A model generated the notes under the pieces. The model had not been told where the DNA came from and made no database searches. It saw only the letters and a list, made by a program, of their open reading frames with translations. From Panaeolus papilionaceus (taxonomy: Eukaryota; Basidiomycota; Agaricomycetes; Agaricales), in the NCBI GenBank assembly GCA_015501605.1, contig JADNRZ010000026.1:62001-126000 (forward strand): a stretch of DNA of 64,000 nt, written 5' to 3'. Of the stretch, positions 1 through 12,710 are shown one piece after another. Positions within the stretch are counted from its first letter, which is position 1. Each line of letters begins with the position of its first letter. Both the position numbers and the translations under genes were made by a program.

Positions 1-189
1 TTATAACTCTGGCTTTGACCCGCGAACTGGACACTGGAAACGTTTCGTTTCGTTTCGGTACTTATTATTCCCTGCAACGGAGATGAACAAGTTCACGAAA
101 AGTCACAGAATGTCGTTACATTCACTATTTTCGTACACAAATCAAATAGATAGCACAATCTACAATCGATTACACATATGAAAAAATCA

Positions 190-1887
190 TCAATCTTCCT
201 TCGTCTTTCTCGTCGCAAGGCTATATGCATCGAGAGCCTCCTTTAAAGCTTCATACGCTGCTTTCACATTCACAGCGGTAAGCTCCGCGATCTGGAACAG
301 CTGTTGAGAACGCAGGGACGCATGAAATGTCGATAAACCTACCAAGTCATCCTCGGTTTCATCGAGATCAACCAATTTGATCTTGAGCCTTTGGGCATCA
401 GTGATAAGCTGGAATATCGAGTTACAATATTTATATCAAAGGAATGACTGCGAACGGTACCATTCTCCAAATCCCCTGAAGAGCGCCCAGACGATCAATC
501 AGACGATCAAAAGTCTTGTCGAGGCTGTAGAGCCGCTTGAGGGTCTCCTTCAATTCCTCCTGTGTACGAGTCAAGTCTTCTTTTTCCTGCTTCAGACTTT
601 CAATCTTGTCTTCTTTCTCTAGATCATTCGTCAGCACAATCCGAGGCCATTCCTCAGAAGAAACGTACTTACCTTTTCGCTGGGCTGCCCTTGTCTCGTA
701 CCCTTTGAAAATAGACCATCCAATAGCGGCAAATCCAGCAACCTATATCAGAGATTGAGTGAAGTCTAAAATTACCGGGAAAATGAGGTCACTGTGTACC
801 AGGATACCAACTCCAACAGCAGGTGCAAGGGCAGCGAGACCTGCAGTCGCAGCAATGCCTCCAGCGGTTGTCCCAATGCTGATAGCCTTTCCGGCTCCCT
901 TTGCCATCTCCGGACCGGCAAGCTGGAGGACCTCCCAAGCCCCCGCGAACTGAAAATAGAATCAGCGACATTCGCGAAACACAAAAATGTTATTCATACA
1001 AAACCAGATGTCCTACAAACGATAAAAATGTCAGACGCTGTAGGAGCAGATCAGGTAAGGATGGCTTACTTGTCAAGCTGCTCTTGGAGCGCTTTGATGT
1101 CTTTGTCGATCCTTTCGAGTCGTTGAGTGACCTCCTCAAGCTGATTCTTCACTGATGCTTTTAGGGTCACTCGGAATATCTCGACATCTTGCTGAAGACG
1201 AAGAAAGCGTTTTGCATTATCTTGAGCTTCAACGTCAAATTTCTCGAGTTTCTATTAGATCAGATGGACTATAAGGTCACCGTGGAGAATGAGAGACGAG
1301 AACATGTAGTACGGTGATATAGTTTTTGATCGCGTTGCCCTTCTTCGTAATATCGTAGTTGCCCTCAGCTATGGGCATAATGACAGTGAGGAGGGCTGGA
1401 TTTTGCACATCGGGTCAAGTGGATTAGTGCAATATTGATATTGACCAATTGAGGTACGGGTACGCACTCTGAATCTCGCTGTACGCCTTGTTGGCAGTCG
1501 TTTGAGAGATCGTCATCAAGCTCGTGTATTCCTGAATAATATCCGTTAATGGAAATAAACTATCATCAGAGTATTGGGGCTTACTTCATGCATCTTAATC
1601 CATTTTGGTGCATAGAGGTTGACCTCGTTGGTGTCCTTGTCACGAAGAACACCGAGTCCATCGATTCTTTGCACCTCCCCGCGGATTTCAGCAAAGTCTT
1701 GTTCGATGGTAACAATGGTGTTGGCGAGGTCCTCGACTTCCGCACGAATCTCCTCGCGTGTGGATGGCTTTTTAAGATGTTCGTTGACGGCTGCATTGAC
1801 CTTTTTCGAATCCTCCGCGGTTAGCTTCAACTCGCGCTTCTCGATCTTGTAGAGGAACTCCTCGGTGGCGGCTGCAACAGTAGTCAT
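190..1887 (-). CDS. Helical protein with central hydrophobic segment (421 aa, 9 exons)
   Basis: I do not recognise a named family. Exons fitted to GT/AG borders: 1887-1585, 1531-1468, 1395-1313, 1251-1070, 1012-1000, 949-776, 742-673, 618-461, 408-190; they sum to 1266 nt in frame, giving 421 aa. The start is the first ATG of the exon and begins MTTVAAATEEFL. Residues 1-215 are charged and apparently helical, with heptad-like Glu/Lys/Leu stretches. Residues about 235-285 are strongly hydrophobic and Gly/Ala-rich (GTTAGGIAATAGLAAL, then VAGFAAIGWSIF). Residues 290-421 are again charged and coiled-coil-like (KIESLKQEKEDLTRTQEELK). No signal peptide is seen. A long helical body around one hydrophobic hairpin resembles alpha-helical pore-forming proteins (ClyA/HBL/XaxA type), but that is an inference from architecture only. 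It is divergent from the gene at 2762. Exon 5 has only 13 nt and is the least certain part. Confidence 0.72.
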
Positions 1888-2761
1888 GCTGGATGGTCGA
1901 CAGTAGGTGGGTAACAATTATGTTGAAGTAGAGATGTAATTAAATTATTTGTGGGACCTTTATATCGAAACAGAAATCACCACCTCTGCAAACAAAAAGG
2001 CGTCAGACTTAGCGGCAGATGCCTCAATCCAGTGTCAAGCTCACTTCAGAATTTCCCACCATCCTCCGCGATGGAACTTGCGATTGGATTGCATGTCATC
2101 TTTTACAGATAATGGTCATAGCTCCAGGACCGAATAACATTTGGACGTAATTCCACTTGTTCGATACAAAAGCCCCCCGTGTTTCCCAAATATCTCCACC
2201 CTCAAAGCACGGTGTGATGAGAGATATGACGAAGGGAAGGAGAAGCTGACGCGACGCATGATTTATCAAAGATAGATAGTCGGAAGCGAACAAGCGCCCC
2301 AACAGATGGAGCTACCCGGCTGGTACTAGAGATGTAGTAGACATTACACGGGAATTCAAACCTGCCTCTAGGAGGTGGGAGAACTGTATTTTTTGAAAGA
2401 TAGATGTCACAAGAGGCGCCAAGGAGATCGTTTGTTTGGGTCATCGTGGTGTTTCACTCCGCTATTCTCAAATTCCGGTGAGCCCCATAACCCCTGCTCC
2501 ATATGCGTCAAATGCCACAAAGTATGAAACACGAAGACGTCAAAGACAATCGATAAAAAATGGCTGGAAACTTCAGAAGGTTCCAAGGTTCTATCTGATA
2601 GGCTGCGGAGATCTAACCAAAGCCTTCATCTCACTCCTCATTTGTTTCATAGCTGCATCAATTCGAATCTAGATCAGGTAAACGAATTCGTCGAAACACA
2701 ATAGAAGGCCCTTTATAAATCCTCGAACCGTTTGAGAGCTCAGAACCATATCCTTTTCACA
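1888..2761. promoter_or_regulatory. Shared 874-bp divergent promoter region with TATA box
   Basis: This gap separates two head-to-head genes and has no convincing coding region. A TATAAA motif lies at 2713-2718, about 45 bases before the plus-strand ATG at 2762, a plausible core promoter for that gene. I saw no equally clear TATA box for the minus-strand gene. Confidence 0.5.
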
Positions 2762-4413
2762 ATGTCCCACTTCAACGCAAACCCACCCGCGTACAACAGC
2801 CCGTCCGCCTCAGATGACATTACAAAAATTTTAGAGCGCGCACTGGATGTTCAAAAAGCATTCACCGACGCACGGGTCAACGTACAACAAATTGACAAGA
2901 CTTTCAGTACCACCTTCGAAAAAGAACTTATGGTGGTGGACGATGTAAATACCTTTTCATCTGATCTGATTGACTATCACTGAACGAATATTGCAATTAG
3001 ATCTACTACAAGGTCTTCAACGACTCTAGGACTGCAGCCAATACCTTATATAGCGCCCTTGATCGTATGTACCCAGAGACCTTTTCAGTTGCTCTGGTGT
3101 GCTGATGTTGCTGCCTTTGTCCCAGAGTTCCAGAGCACAATTGTGCCCTTATCTCAAAACACCGATTATCCCGTCGATCGCCGTGCAAAATCAGTCAAAA
3201 CTTCGGCAGAAAAGGTGAGGCTATCTCAGTTCAGACGCAACGCTGTTCATCATCATCATTGACAGCTAATCTTCTTTCACAACGCAGATCGCAGCGGCAG
3301 CAAAAGCAAACGCAGCGCCATTGGATTCTGGGGTGGCTGGTGTCATTAATGGCCTGACAACACTTTACGAACATGTCGACGCAGCGAAGGATCAGATCAA
3401 ACAGGACAACAAAGAGGCTCTCGATGAACTCTCCGAGAAGATATCCAAGCTTGCCAAACAAATTTCGGAGGAGTGAGTGCTCCAACTTTGCAATGTGTAC
3501 AGGCCGCTTATCCTTCTCATCCACTAGCGGAAAGTTATTCGAACGCTTGTCTTTTAAGAGCAAAAATATCGTCAGTCTTCTTCTCCTTTCTTGTGTTGAG
3601 CTCGACCTGATTCTCTCAAAGATTTCCACATTTAAGTCATCCAAAAACACCCCTCCTGCTCCTGAAGCCAATCATGACAAGAGAGAATCCGACACGACAG
3701 AATCAGATAAGAAGCTGTCCGAAAAGAAATCACCCGACTCGACTGAAGGTAGCAAGGAGGAGAAAAAGAAATCCAGCTCCAGTCCCGATAGATTCAACGT
3801 GAGTTAATTCATGACCTCGTATCTTTTACTCATTATTAATTGTCCCTCGAAGTTTATCGTCGAAGGTATACAAGAGATCGGAAAATTCTTCGCAAGTGAG
3901 GCCAAACACAAGGGTATGTGGTTCATTCTATTATATGAATCAATGTTAACGAGTGGTTTCATTCGAAATTCCCGCAGCCGATAAAGCAGAGCTGGACGTA
4001 GCCGTCGGAAAACTGGCTCAGCTCAACGCCGAGATCGAAGCTCAGCTTGCTCTCCTTGATCGTTCTGGTGAAGACGTAAAATGCCTCACCGAAAAGTGTA
4101 AAGCCCTCGTGTCCAAACTGGGAAAATTCTCCGCCGTTTGGAAAAAGGTGCGTCTACACCTCGAACCTTTTGACTATCCATGAAGTCGACTGTTACTTCT
4201 TATAGCTCGAATCTGATGCTGCTCTTTTGAGCGAATATCTCACTGAGAATGGACTAGACGAGACGGTATGTGCTTTCAGCATGAGGTTCTATCGTCATCT
4301 CCCTTACCAACTTGATCTTTCTGCAGACAATTGTCAGCCGTGTTGTGGCAGAAAGTAAGGTGTATGATAAGATCAAGCATGCCCTGGACGAGTATGTCTT
4401 GCGTGCTCAATAG
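2762..4413 (+). CDS. Helical hypothetical protein (372 aa, 10 exons)
   Basis: Not a recognised family. Exons: 2762-2944, 3001-3064, 3126-3214, 3288-3472, 3528-3570, 3622-3798, 3853-3913, 3978-4147, 4206-4265, 4327-4413, total 1119 nt, in frame. The start follows a TATA box and reads MSHFNANPPAYNSPSASDD. The protein is rich in Lys, Glu, Ala and Ser, with long predicted helices (ALDVQKAFTDARVNVQQID; AVGKLAQLNAEIEAQLALL) and a low-complexity Ser/Lys/Glu tract near residues 200-240. There is no signal peptide or obvious membrane segment in the spliced form. The borders of the intron at 3571-3621 (GTCAGT donor) are less certain: reading through it would add a hydrophobic LLLLSCVELDLIL stretch. The head-to-head neighbour at 190-1887 is also a helical protein of similar size, so the two may be co-expressed partners; that is inference. 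Confidence 0.7.
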
Positions 4414-4529
4414 TTCTGCTCACTTCGATAGTAGAGAATAGTTATGATGTAAAAGAACAAGCTGTGTATTTCAAGGTCGAACTATATTCACCATATGGTT
4501 GAGACGTACGTCGAAGCAAGTATTACATT

Positions 4530-6843
4530 TCAGTTTTTTAATCCAAGAACCCTCTCGTAGAATCCCAACTCCCTCTCATAAGCATCGCGCATGTTGGGCT
4601 CCTGTCTCCATCCATGTCCCTCTCCAGCGTAGAGTTTATACTCAACCACTCCTCCGCGCTCTTTGATGCTCTTGTAGATCGTCTCGGCCTGCTCTTTAGG
4701 AACAACCATGTCGATTTCACCCTGGAGGATCTACGATACAGCATCAATGCATCAGGGACCATCGGAACAATTCAAGAACAGACCACATACCAGGAGCGGC
4801 GTCACAATCTTGTCAGCATGGAACACGGGCGACCTTTGCTTGTAGACCTCTGGGATCTCGCTGAACGTGCCTCCTACAAGCTTATCCAAATAACGACTCT
4901 CGAACTTGTGAGTGAACTCGCTCAATTTCGCCAGGTCACTGACGCCGTACAAGCTCGTTGCACCAGCGAAGAAACCGTTATCCTTGCCTACCAGTTCGGC
5001 GATGGACAAAGCCGCCAGGACAGTGAATCCACCTGCTGATCCACCACGAATGACGGCGCGCTTGGGGTCGATGAGTGAATACGGGGCGGCCGATAGGAGA
5101 CTGGCAGAGTTGATACAGTCCGCAACGTCCACGAGTCCCCAGTTCGAAGCCAGGCGTAAGACATATTCACGGCCATAGCCGGATGACCCTCCATAGTTTA
5201 CATCCAGCCTAAGAACAAAACGCTCAGCATCAAAAAAGGAGAAACGGATCAAAGCATCGACTCACCAGCCCCATCCACGACTCGTGAAGTACTGCTTTCC
5301 CCAGTTCAAACCCTGAGTCGTCAGACCAGTAGGACCTCCATGGACGTTGACAACGCATGGTGGCTTCTCTCCTTCGATACTGCTCCCCTCGTACGCAGGA
5401 TTGAATGGAGGATAATAGATAACATGAAGGGGCTGCTTGCTCGGGCCCACCTCCAAGGTGATAGGCCGAGGCTCGGAGATATGGTCAGTGGGAAGCTCGT
5501 TCTTCGAATCACCGTCCTTCTTGGGCGCCTTGAGGACCTTGAAGCTGCCGTCCTGAAGGTCAGAAAGAGTGCACTGCACGATACTCGTCTTCTCTGTGGT
5601 TTTCTGTCCTGTGAACACTACCTCTCCCGTGTTCTTGTTGACGCTGACCAGACTCTCGACGACGGCGAATGGAGATGGGAGGAAAGTCGGTGCTATACCA
5701 CCCTCGAGATCGACGCTGTAAAAGACGTATCTGCCCTCCTTCATGGCGGTGAACAATCCTGTCTTCCCTGCGCTATCGAGAATGGTGTATGGGAAGTAAT
5801 TGAGTACCCACATAGGGTATCCAAAGTCCTCTGGAACAGGTGTCGCGAAGAGTGGGGTCGCTTTGCCTGAAGTGTAGTCGTATCTCCAGGGGTTCATGTA
5901 GCCACTCACGTCTGTGATGAAGATAAGAGTGTTGTCTGACGCCCACGTAGCGTAACCAGCAGCGACTTTCTCCTTCTCTCCTGCCACGCGCTTGGGATTG
6001 GAGACCGAGAGAGCATCGCCCTTGACAGCCACGTCGGCGACGTAGACGATTCCACCTTCCCAGGGCATATCGGGGTGATACCACTCGGTCCAACTCAATT
6101 TCTTTCCATCTGGAGAGAAACGAGGGGTTCCATAGAAGTCTGCGCCCTTTACAAGAGGATGGACGGTTTTGGTGGTTGTGTTGATGGTGACCAGAGTGGT
6201 TTGCACTTCAGCAGGCAACGGGTTGGTGTGATCCTCCAGGATGGATACAAGGAGGTGTGGCGAAGTGGGGTGGGGAGTCAGAGTAGAGTAGCGATACGGT
6301 TTATCAGCTACAAGCGCATACACAACATGTCTTCAGGTTCGTCGAGTCAGACACCAATACAAGATGTAACGCACCAGGAGTAATGGGCTCAGGGGTTTCT
6401 CCTTTGACACCAGCGCGATACACTCTTCCATCCGTCAAGCTTGAGAAGTACAGGATACTGTCATATACAGTGGCAGGGGCGCCGCCGTACTCTTGCACCA
6501 TGGTCCTCACGTTCCAACCCTAGTGAACCAGTTCATTAATTAAGCGCGAAATCCCATTTTCGAGGCAGATCGCATACTTGACCAACCACATCTGTATTGG
6601 TGGATGTATGAACCACCACGTTTCGCCCTTTCTCAGACGGCCTGCTTTCAAGATGATAAATTTCAGAAGTGACAGGGTCGACGAGGATCTCTGTGATGGA
6701 GTTTGCCTGTACGTGATTCGCATTGATCAATAAATGACGATCAGGAATGCCGGAGCGTGAAATCATAAACCTACCCCTTTCGTGATGCTCTCAGCTGTAA
6801 TAGGAGAGTTCCATGTTCCGTACGGTGCTTTCTGAGGCGCCAT
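4530..6843 (-). CDS. S9-family serine peptidase (dipeptidyl/acylaminoacyl-peptidase-like)
   Basis: Likely cytosolic serine peptidase of the prolyl-oligopeptidase clan that cleaves short peptides. Exons 6843-6775, 6706-6578, 6519-6375, 6307-5266, 5208-4791, 4730-4530 give 2004 nt, 667 aa. The start MAPQKAPYGTWNSPITAES has no signal peptide. The N-terminal half (residues about 20-390) has the repeated beta-propeller pattern (FSPDGKKLSWTEWYHPDMPW; ATWASDNTLIFITDVSGYMN). The C-terminal alpha/beta hydrolase follows: an HGGPTG oxyanion-region motif, nucleophile elbow GGSAGG with Ser at about residue 515, Asp in LQGEIDMVVP and His in GEGHGW complete the triad. Length fits the family. It is convergent with the helical-protein gene at 2762-4413, with stops 116 bp apart. 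Nothing appears broken. Confidence 0.93.
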
Positions 6844-7202
6844 GAGAGTGAGTTTCGACCAGACTGGGCGTGTAAGTGGGGAAAGATAAGATGCCACTGA
6901 AGGGGTTTTGGGAGGAGATCAAACAAGTCATGTTTAAATCGTATTCAGGAGCTTGTGAGTACCTGTCCAATGATAGCCTGCGGATTCTGGGAGAGATCAT
7001 TTATGTCAGTCATCCCACATGCTGCACGACATTTTCGAAGTTCCTCCATATTCTTTAAGGTTCTTATTTCTCAAAGCACAAACAGGGGTCGACCTATTAA
7101 TAGCTATGGGCTGCTCATCGTACTAAGGTAAGGGAGTCGACCAATAAACAATGTGCTACAGGGGACAAAAGAGTGGAATGTTAGAATTAAACAGAAAAAA
7201 AT

Positions 7203-7286
7203 TCGGATACGGGGAATCGAACCCCGAGCTGCCGCGGTCACTCTCACAATGAGAGGCGGCAATGTTAGCCGTTACACCATATCCGA
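7203..7286 (-). tRNA. tRNA-Glu (CTC) with 13-nt intron
   Basis: On the minus strand a 7-bp acceptor stem TCGGATA/TATCCGA closes the molecule. The D-arm region TGGTGTAACGG matches the A box and GGTTCGATTCC the B box. The anticodon stem GCCGC/GCGGC holds a loop CTCTCA...C with anticodon CTC; a 13-nt intron (TTGTGAGAGTGAC) sits after position 37, the canonical site. The T-stem is CGGGG/CCCCG. Mature length without CCA is about 71 nt. Confidence 0.93.
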
Positions 7287-8756
7287 TCGTTAACGTCAAA
7301 TGAATTTTGGCACATATGACCCCGCAAGGGAGACAAGGTAGATAAAAAATGGCGAAGATAAGCGCCCCTTTCCCCTTGGCTTCCTGCCTCACCGTACAGA
7401 GAGCAACGTACGATGAGGCCCAATGCTCACTGAACAATTTTTGCTTGCAACTTATAAGGTCTGTCTGTCTAAACGGTCAAACAATACGGCTGCTCGTGCA
7501 AGTGATCACGATTGGAGCATGATACAGCTCTTTTTTCTTAACACCAATTACCATTATTTCGAAATATTTATAATGGTGGCATTCTGGTAGTGTAAAAGCG
7601 TTGTATGGTTTTTTTACTCGTACCTTCTTAACGTTGTGCATAACTATGAGATAAACTGATAAGTGTCAGTTGATAAGATGCTTCGAGATCTCGTAGTACG
7701 AGGCGCGTGCATTGTCTCGTTCGGAATGAAGAAGTTATTAAGGTTCTGATAAATATTGCAATCAGGACGAATTAGAACAGCCGCAGGGAGCTGTACGTGT
7801 CTCAATTCAAGTCTGTTAGTCATGGCTGTGCATCGAATGTTCAGAATGTCACCCTCGTCTGTATTAGCTGTTTCAGAAGACACTCCCTGAGTATATGTAC
7901 GTCGGTTGCACGACTGTCGTGTCAAGACAGTAATATCTGGTGACGTATATCCATTTACTTACATATTTACAATGGGAAATGGAAAGACCCTTGAATTGAA
8001 GTATCGGATTTACTCGCCCTAGTAGAGTTTCCACCATCCTATCAGAATACCTTGTGCAGCCTGGATGCGCATATCGATGGCATATAACGCTCAAACGAGT
8101 CACTTGGACGAACAAAATGCAAAACGTGGAGCACTGAGTGCATCGAGGAGCTAAATAAAGGACGACCCTTATGTTTGGTTATAGTGGAAGCCAAGATGGC
8201 CCTGGGATTTATTTTGAGAACCTGCCCTAATCGCTTGTGGTGGCATGTGTCTACGATCACTATGAGCACACCGACGCCCTTCCAGTCCCAAGTTACCCTT
8301 ATAGGTTCATTCTGTTGACGTCGGGTGGTTCATCCGACTATTCAATCTATTATCACTATTCCAAGCTGCCACCTCTCCTGCGGAAATGAAATACTCAATT
8401 GGTGTAAGTTTGACCCACCTGACCCTTGATTTCTTCGACCAACATCCGCTTTATTCAACTTTTCTTCTGGTTGACTCGATTACACTTAGTCACAATCTGA
8501 ATAAAAGAACAGGAAACGGCAAGCAGGCGACTGATAAATGACGGAGCCACACCTGATCCCGGATGGCCTGCTGGACTAGAAGCACGATTTCTCCCAACTC
8601 TTTCTTGTTCTCGCACCCTTATTAACCCCAACCACTGTCTTCTTCCTTCTTCATCTCCCCCTTCTTACCTCCGTCTCAACCTCCGACATTGTCCGTCGAA
8701 GTACTCTGGTCTTTGCATCAAGAACCCGTCTCAGCAGGTAACAATCGCCTCGATTC
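7287..8756. other. Intergenic, no gene seen; right end is duplicated promoter of MFS gene
   Basis: No credible coding region: frames are short and lack splice-consistent continuity. About 8460-8756 is the 5' flank of the MFS gene and is repeated in inverted orientation at about 55969-56830 (for example GGCCTGCTGGACTAGAAGC occurs in both), so it marks the left edge of the inverted duplication. Confidence 0.6.
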
Positions 8757-10739
8757 ATGACTGCTATAGACGAGGAGACACCCTTGCTCAGAGAAAATGC
8801 AAAGAAGCCAAAAGTAACACCTTTGCCTTGGGCCCAGTTCTCTCTGCTGCTGTTTTTGCAGCTAGCAGAACCCTTGACATCACAGGTCATCTACCCTTTT
8901 GCACCTCAGGTATGTGACCAGTCATCATCCTGTCGTATCGTTCCCTCATTTCGTTTGCAGCTTGTCAGAGATTCAGGTATCACTCACGGAGATGAGAGCA
9001 AAGTGGGGTATTATGTCGGGATTATGGTACGCATAACTTGTCACCTGAACGCAACCCAAGTTTTCAACGATCTGCTCAGCAATCCCTGTTCTTCGTCGCG
9101 GAGGCATTCACCGTCCTGCACTGGAGTCGCTTCTCAGATCGTCTTGGCAGAAAACCCATCATTCTAACTGGGCTTTTCGGATTGTCGATATCCATGTTCT
9201 GCTTCGGGTTGTCCACAACGTATTGGGGGGCGGCGTTCAGGTGAGTTACCTTTGTACATTTCGGGAAAACGACTAATCGTTACATCTTAACTCCACCAGC
9301 CGAGCAATGAATGGAGCACTAAGTACATTACTTTCAGGATGTCCGCTTCATCGGCCTAGGCTGACGTCTTTTCATTTACAGACGGCAATATCGGTGTCAT
9401 CAAGAGGTGCCTCCAACAAATCATTGTGATCACCTCGAGTTCTTGCTGACGTTCCTCTTTCTTCATCATGATAGCATCGTGGCTGAAATAACAGACTCCA
9501 CGAATATCTCCAGGGTGAGCGACTTCCAGACTTCCCAGCCTCGTCTGCTACTTAAACTGATCACCACAGGCATATGCCTATCAGCCGATTGCTTGGTCTA
9601 CGGGCAGCGCGGTAGGTTAATCACCTTGTTAAACTTTGATTCCAACTTACTCTTCTCTCCAGATTGGCCCCATGATTGGCGGTTCGTTGGCTAGGCCCGC
9701 AGAGAGATTCCCCAGCTTATTCGGAAACAGTGAATTCCACAAAAAGCACCCATACTTCCTACCTTGCGTTATCCCTGCTGTCTTTTCGGTAATAGCCTGG
9801 ATCGTAACATTCTTCTTCTTAAGAGAGACCGTCAAACACCCCATCTCCTTCAGAGAATTCATTAAGCCCAAAAATTCTGATGACGACGATATACTGGTAC
9901 AGCCTCCAACCCCATCTACTGCATGTCATAGTGACGACGACGAGCCCAACCCGGCCAAAACACCGCAAAAGGCGCAGAAACCCCTGCCACTTCGTGCGCT
10001 TCTGACACGGCAGGTGATCCTCGCAGCTGCCAACTACGCTTCTCTGTCCCTCGTGGAAATCTCATTTCGTGCCGTCCAACCTCTATTCTTGTCCACCCCC
10101 ATCCATCTTGGCGGGCTCGGCTTGCCGCTGCCTACAATTGGGAAGATCCTCTCTGCATACGGTATCCTGAACGGCCTTTTCCAGGTGTTCTGTTTTGCGA
10201 AGATCCATGATCGTTGGGGCTCTAAGAAGGTTTTCATGTTTGGTGTTGCCTCTGCCGTTCCAATGTTTGTGCTTTACCCGCTTATGAACCGAATGGCGGT
10301 TGTGGGTGGCGTTAGTGGGATGGTGTGGGTAGCCATGGGCGCACAAACTGTTCTTTCAATATTTTTGAGTATGTCGTATGGTACGTGCTATTTCTGTTAT
10401 TGTGCCCCATATGCCGGTACTGATGGTGTCTTTTGCAGGTGCGATATTCATTTTCATCACTGCTGCATCCCCAAATCGCGCATCGTTTGGAGCAACGAAT
10501 GGACTCAGTCAGGTAAGCATCCATTTACTCTCCTCACTCGTTATGACGCTCATGGTTCAACTTCATTTCTGCAGATGACAGTCAGCGTTATGCGTGCTGT
10601 TGGACCGGCCTTGGCAAACTCGCTCTTCTCGCTATCGATCGAGCACAAATACCTCGGAGGATACTTGGTGTATTTCTCCCTCTTGGGTGTTACTGCAGCC
10701 GCCCTCGTCCTTGCTTCACTCCTTCCCAGCAAGCTCTAG
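8757..10739 (+). CDS. Major facilitator superfamily transporter, copy A
   Basis: A 12-helix-type MFS membrane transporter, substrate unknown; it resembles the fungal/plant group that includes zinc-induced-facilitator-like proteins. It starts MTAIDEETPLLRENAKK, a short cytosolic tail with a dileucine-like motif. Exon 1 is 8757-8909 (51 codons), then exons begin near 8961, 9085, 9301, 9382, 9467, 9571 and 9662, with two introns near the 3' end (about 10381-10438 and 10513-10574). MFS motif A is present as RFSDRLGRKP between helices 2 and 3. A long Asp-rich cytosolic loop (KNSDDDDILVQPPTP) splits the two six-helix halves. It ends LVLASLLPSKL. All exons join in frame and I see no lesion. A close paralog lies inverted at 53963-55968; the two flank the whole mosaic region. 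Confidence 0.9.
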
Positions 10740-11240
10740 ACGAACTGAAAATACGACCAACGCCGATGGAGTCGACTCTTTGATTCTGGGGCGATGACGA
10801 TGTATTCCTGGAATATGTAAGAGAATATCTTCAGTAATTATTGTAATGCTGTTACTGCTGTACTAAACTAGCGAATGCGACTTTGAATTGCGATCCTTTC
10901 TCAGGAAGTCTTCAACCTGCGGTCTGTGGTGAACCAAAGGTCGGGACTCTCCATGCCCACAGCAAAACTGCCAGGATTCTCATTTCTAACGTCCAGGATT
11001 CCAGGTATTGGAAAAAATTCGTATGGTGTACTATGTGAAGCATAATTTACAAACAAATTGGAATTTAGTAGAATATTTTCATAAAACCGTAGAATTTTAT
11101 GCCATACATTGGCAATTAGCAATTCAGCTGAACAACTCGACACCAGTTAGCCTTTACATTTACACCAACGGATACAGATATTTCATCTTTCAATCATTCC
11201 TACCCTCCCCATGATGATCTCCTGGATGATGCCATCCACA
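10740..11240 (+). repeat. MFS 3' flank plus dsRBD-gene 3' end relic (inverted relative to the right copies)
   Basis: Read on the minus strand this matches the flanks after the dsRNA-binding genes at about 22440-22925, 36760-37255 and 53550-53960 (shared strings around GAATCCTGGCAG and AGCAGTAACAGCAT). Similarity runs past the MFS stop back toward the 3' end of the dsRBD gene and fades near 11240, so a dsRBD gene was once next to MFS copy A but is lost here. No gene is seen. Confidence 0.6.
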
Positions 11241-12710
11241 TCAATCCGCAAACCACAAAGACGTCGGTCACAAATAGGGGCGTGTGAATTTAACATGATC
11301 CGTGCGTCTCATTGATGCTCATCATCATTGGGTTTGTCCTGAACCTCACTTCTTCAACTTGTTCTCGTCCCTTGACCTCCGCTGTATCTCCGCCGTTGCT
11401 GTTGTGCTCTGGTCTGTGATTATACTGGGTACTCTGTGTTTGGCTGTCTGGCTTTTACGCTGCTTTGTCTTCCTGGCCTGATGTCGCTTCATGTGCGATC
11501 CCGGAAAGCCAACCGCTGCCTCTGATTCTGAAGGATTGCACATGCCATGTATCTATCTTCTGGTACTTTTCGTGTGCTCCTGGTGTGCTCTTTTGACTTG
11601 ACTTGGAGGTGTCATTATGATTGGTGTAGCGTCCTCGGGTATGATTATTTTTCCTTTTAAACTGCCAAGTGTCTTCAAAACGAACCAGGGATGATATTTT
11701 GCCGTTTATTTATCCAAGTGGTACGTGAATCAATCTAATTTACGTCTTTATCATCCCTAATTACATTCTCTGTGCGTTTCCAGTAGAATTCATGGTATTT
11801 TATCGGGGAGGGAAGACTACAATATACATGCTGAAAATTCTACCAATGTCGCGAGAGAGTTTTTTCAATTGGTTTCACTGAAAGCTTGGACGAGATATCC
11901 CGCGTTGTGCGAGTTTCCATTGAGAATTGCAACACTTTTCAAGACATTACGCGACCTTCAACTGACGTCTCTTAGTGCGCTCATATTTATTCACAAGGAA
12001 TGCGCGTTCCGGGGATCATTGGTATGAGTGGCCTGAATCTTGAAGAAGTGAGTTCATATATCCCCAAATCGTGTTTCAACACTCGCTAAATTACATCCCC
12101 TCCTCAGCTAATGTTAATGGAAGCCATAGGACATTCCTTGCTGGAGCAGCACCAAGAACAGCAGAGAAAGGAGGCCGCAGGAAAAGACGAAACGGGAAGC
12201 CGCAAAAGCTGAGCGAGTCGACAGCGCCCTTGATTCAAACCCGGCTTAAACATCAACACGCAATTTAACAGTAGGCTTCATGAAATAGACATATCTCAAT
12301 ATGGTGGACTGGCCTTCCACGCCTCTTCCAGACCCTGAGCTGGGCACGTTCCACGCCTCGTTTCCTTGCAGTGCATTTGCTGTATTTCCGAACCCGTCGC
12401 TCATCGTTATTGTTCATACAACGATCAACCTACCTTTGTTTTACATACCAGAATAAGCTCGTAATCCCAGAACACCATCACGACTTGCATCTATGGCTAC
12501 ACCCTCGAGGACTAACCTGATAATCTCAAATGGTTGCTTAACACAACTAAACACAACGCATGTCATTGAAAATGGTGAGAAACAACACATGGCAATGCTG
12601 TGGACGTGCTGTTTGACTAACCAACCCCTTCTTGCTTTCGCCCGTAACTCACACACAAACTGTTAATAGACCACTCCTCCACCAGCGACCAACACAACGC
12701 CGCAGAAAGC

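Noticed and set aside
1549..1852. Plus-strand frames opposite the first helical-protein gene
   Set aside because: Antisense shadows of exon 1, which has consistent splice sites and codon use on the minus strand.
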